Assembly (NCBI GenBank): GCA_031259645.1
Contig: JAIRLC010000173.1
Span: forward strand, 1-8,630
Source: Prevotellaceae bacterium
GTDB taxonomy: Bacteria > Bacteroidota > Bacteroidia > Bacteroidales > UBA932
Length of the DNA stretch: 8,630 nucleotides
Reading direction: 5' to 3'
Shown here: piece after piece, positions 7,473-8,630 of the stretch
Position numbering within the stretch: the stretch's first letter is position 1
How the letters are laid out: each line of letters opens with the position of its first letter
Notes under the pieces: model-generated
Told to the model about the DNA's origin: nothing
Seen by the model: only the letters and a program-made list of their open reading frames with translations
Databases searched by the model: none
Made by a program: the position numbers and the translations under genes

Positions 7473-7495
7473 ACATATTTTTGTCGAAAATATGT
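7473..7495 (+). promoter_or_regulatory. Promoter -7 element covered by a perfect palindrome (candidate operator)
   Basis: ACATATTTT at 7473-7481 and AAAATATGT at 7487-7495 are perfect 9-bp inverted arms around TGTCG. The left arm contains most of TATTTTTG (7476-7483), an exact TAnnTTTG match, and ends 26 nt before the ATG at 7510. No good TTG is seen at the expected upstream distance; TTC at 7457-7459 is the nearest candidate. A dimeric repressor bound here would cover the promoter. Confidence 0.5.
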
Positions 7496-7509
7496 AGTCC
7501 GTTTTTGGT

Positions 7510-8630
7510 ATGGTCAGAAGTCCGAAATACAGTTTTATTCAGTTTGTAGCGTCGCCGGCATGTTGTTTGGCGTTGCCTGTTGCGTTGATTTCCGACCTTG
7601 CTTTTTACGTTTATACCGACTTCAAATTCACGGTCGGGATAAAGAATGATTCGGGGCAAATCACACAGGATGCGACACAGACACAATATGACTGGGTTGG
7701 TTCTTGCGTGAATGGCGAAGATGTGAATATTAACCTTGCAAATGTCCTGAGGTGCGGCGAATGTTTTAATCTTGTGTTGATAGATTCGGATTCCGGCGCC
7801 GTAAAAGCTGTTTCAAACAATTTTCAATATGTTTGCGATACGGAATATACGTCGGTGGTAAAATATCTGCTGACCGGCGCGGGGTTCGAATGGGACTGTC
7901 CTACGTGTTTGAACAGTGTGCGTTTGCCGCTTTACCTGACCGAGCCACAGTATCCGCAAACGCAGGAAGTGTATAAGTTGAAAAGCGGCTACAGGCGGCA
8001 TCTGTTCGCCGAAATCGAAAAGTCGTACAACCTGAAAACGGATTTTCTGCCTGACGAACTGCATCAGAAACTTGTTATTGCGCTTTCGCATGACGAGGTA
8101 TATATCAACGATTTGTTACTGACAAAGTCGGAATCGTATACTGTCGATTGGGGGAATGTGGAAACAATCGACGGGGTTAAGTTTGCAATGGCTTCGGCTG
8201 TTATGGTTGAAAATGTTACCGCCCGTAACGATAATTGCGGGGAATGCAGCATGGAAGGCGACACTTGCGACTTCGAGTGGTTAGAATCAGACGCCGTATG
8301 TCAGTTATTAAGCGTCGAGGTCATCGAGACGCTCGAGTTCTCGGATTACGTATGCGGCATAGAAGAAGTGTTTGGCGCGACGCCCGTCCAGACAGGCAGA
8401 GCCTTTGCCAAAACAGCGACATACAAGCGATACATCGAAGGCGTGCTTGACGAAGAAACAGCGAAATCGATGTTAACAGATGCACAGCCCGAGTTGACAG
8501 AAGCCGAATATCAACGACTGAGCGAAACAGACGTAGCAGAGCGAGTAGAAGCCGTCGTAGAGCTCTTCGAGTGCGAGACCGAGCCCGAGCGCATCAACGA
8601 GCCGATTATCGACGACGAGACATGCATACC
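7510..8630 (+). CDS. Unrecognised cysteine-rich protein with acidic C-terminal part, truncated by window edge
   Basis: The frame is open for 373 codons and has no stop before the window ends, so the gene is 3'-incomplete here. The start is the first ATG after an in-frame TAG at 7495-7497; there is no Shine-Dalgarno. The protein has three CxxC pairs (Cys82/85 CGEC, Cys130/133 CPTC, Cys243/246 CGEC) and further cysteines at 18, 19, 66, 109, 253, 264, 282, 355 and 372. Residues 137-225 look like a compact folded region (VRLPLYL, then TDFLPDELHQKL, then SYTVDWGNVETIDGVKF). From about 254 onward the chain becomes strongly acidic (many Glu and Asp) with predicted helical stretches. The hydrophobic stretch near 12-35 is not a convincing signal peptide or lipobox. 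The general look recalls uncharacterised structural-type proteins of Bacteroidota prophages, but that is an impression from memory, not a match I can prove. It lies inside the presumed element and shares a promoter block with the integrase. Confidence 0.8.
   Translation, partial: MVRSPKYSFIQFVASPACCLALPVALISDLAFYVYTDFKFTVGIKNDSGQITQDATQTQYDWVGSCVNGEDVNINLANVLRCGECFNLVLIDSDSGAVKAVSNNFQYVCDTEYTSVVKYLLTGAGFEWDCPTCLNSVRLPLYLTEPQYPQTQEVYKLKSGYRRHLFAEIEKSYNLKTDFLPDELHQKLVIALSHDEVYINDLLLTKSESYTVDWGNVETIDGVKFAMASAVMVENVTARNDNCGECSMEGDTCDFEWLESDAVCQLLSVEVIETLEFSDYVCGIEEVFGATPVQTGRAFAKTATYKRYIEGVLDEETAKSMLTDAQPELTEAEYQRLSETDVAERVEAVVELFECETEPERINEPIIDDETCI

Noticed and set aside
7540..7620. Signal peptide or lipobox at the start of the 7510 gene
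   Set aside because: The hydrophobic stretch starts about 10 residues in, is interrupted by Pro and Asp, and ASPACC does not fit a lipobox.
7444..8264. Several minus-strand frames of 66-92 codons
   Set aside because: They overlap each other and lie opposite the 373-codon plus-strand frame, which explains the region better.

Overview
The window looks like a Bacteroidota chromosome, probably Bacteroidales-like, carrying the left edge of an integrated genetic element. Three observations support this: promoter motifs of the Bacteroidota type (TTG about 20 nt before TAnnTTTG) sit in front of the genes; the large lipoprotein belongs to the Bacteroidota form of the bacterial alpha-2-macroglobulin family; and the integrase has the departures from the usual tyrosine-recombinase residues that are common in Bacteroidota. 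The species cannot be named from the sequence.

Layout. Positions 1-220 hold a short structured stretch, a bidirectional terminator hairpin at 62-89 and AT-rich spacer. Positions 221-5710 (minus strand) are one very large gene for a lipid-anchored alpha-2-macroglobulin with an intact CLEQ thioester. Positions 5711-5798 are a short divergent promoter region. A tRNA-Pro(GGG) gene follows at 5799-5872, with its own terminator at 5884-5917. A tyrosine recombinase lies at 6026-7276 on the plus strand, directly downstream of the tRNA. An almost perfect 48-bp inverted repeat (7271-7414) starts inside the last codons of the integrase. AT-rich repeats in 10-bp register and a perfect 9-bp-arm palindrome over a candidate promoter then lead into a long plus-strand reading frame that starts at 7510 and is still open at the window edge (373 codons seen).

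How it fits together. The chromosomal part (alpha-2-macroglobulin gene and tRNA) has no visible operon partners. The tRNA plus integrase arrangement is the classic signature of an element integrated at a tRNA 3' end, so sequence from about 5873 rightwards is probably element DNA (inference). The integrase and the open-ended gene share an identical 12-bp promoter block (GACATATTTTTG), which suggests common regulation. The open-ended gene is the least explained part of the window: it is cysteine-rich with three CxxC pairs, becomes very acidic towards its visible end, changes base composition part-way, and matches no family I can name with confidence.
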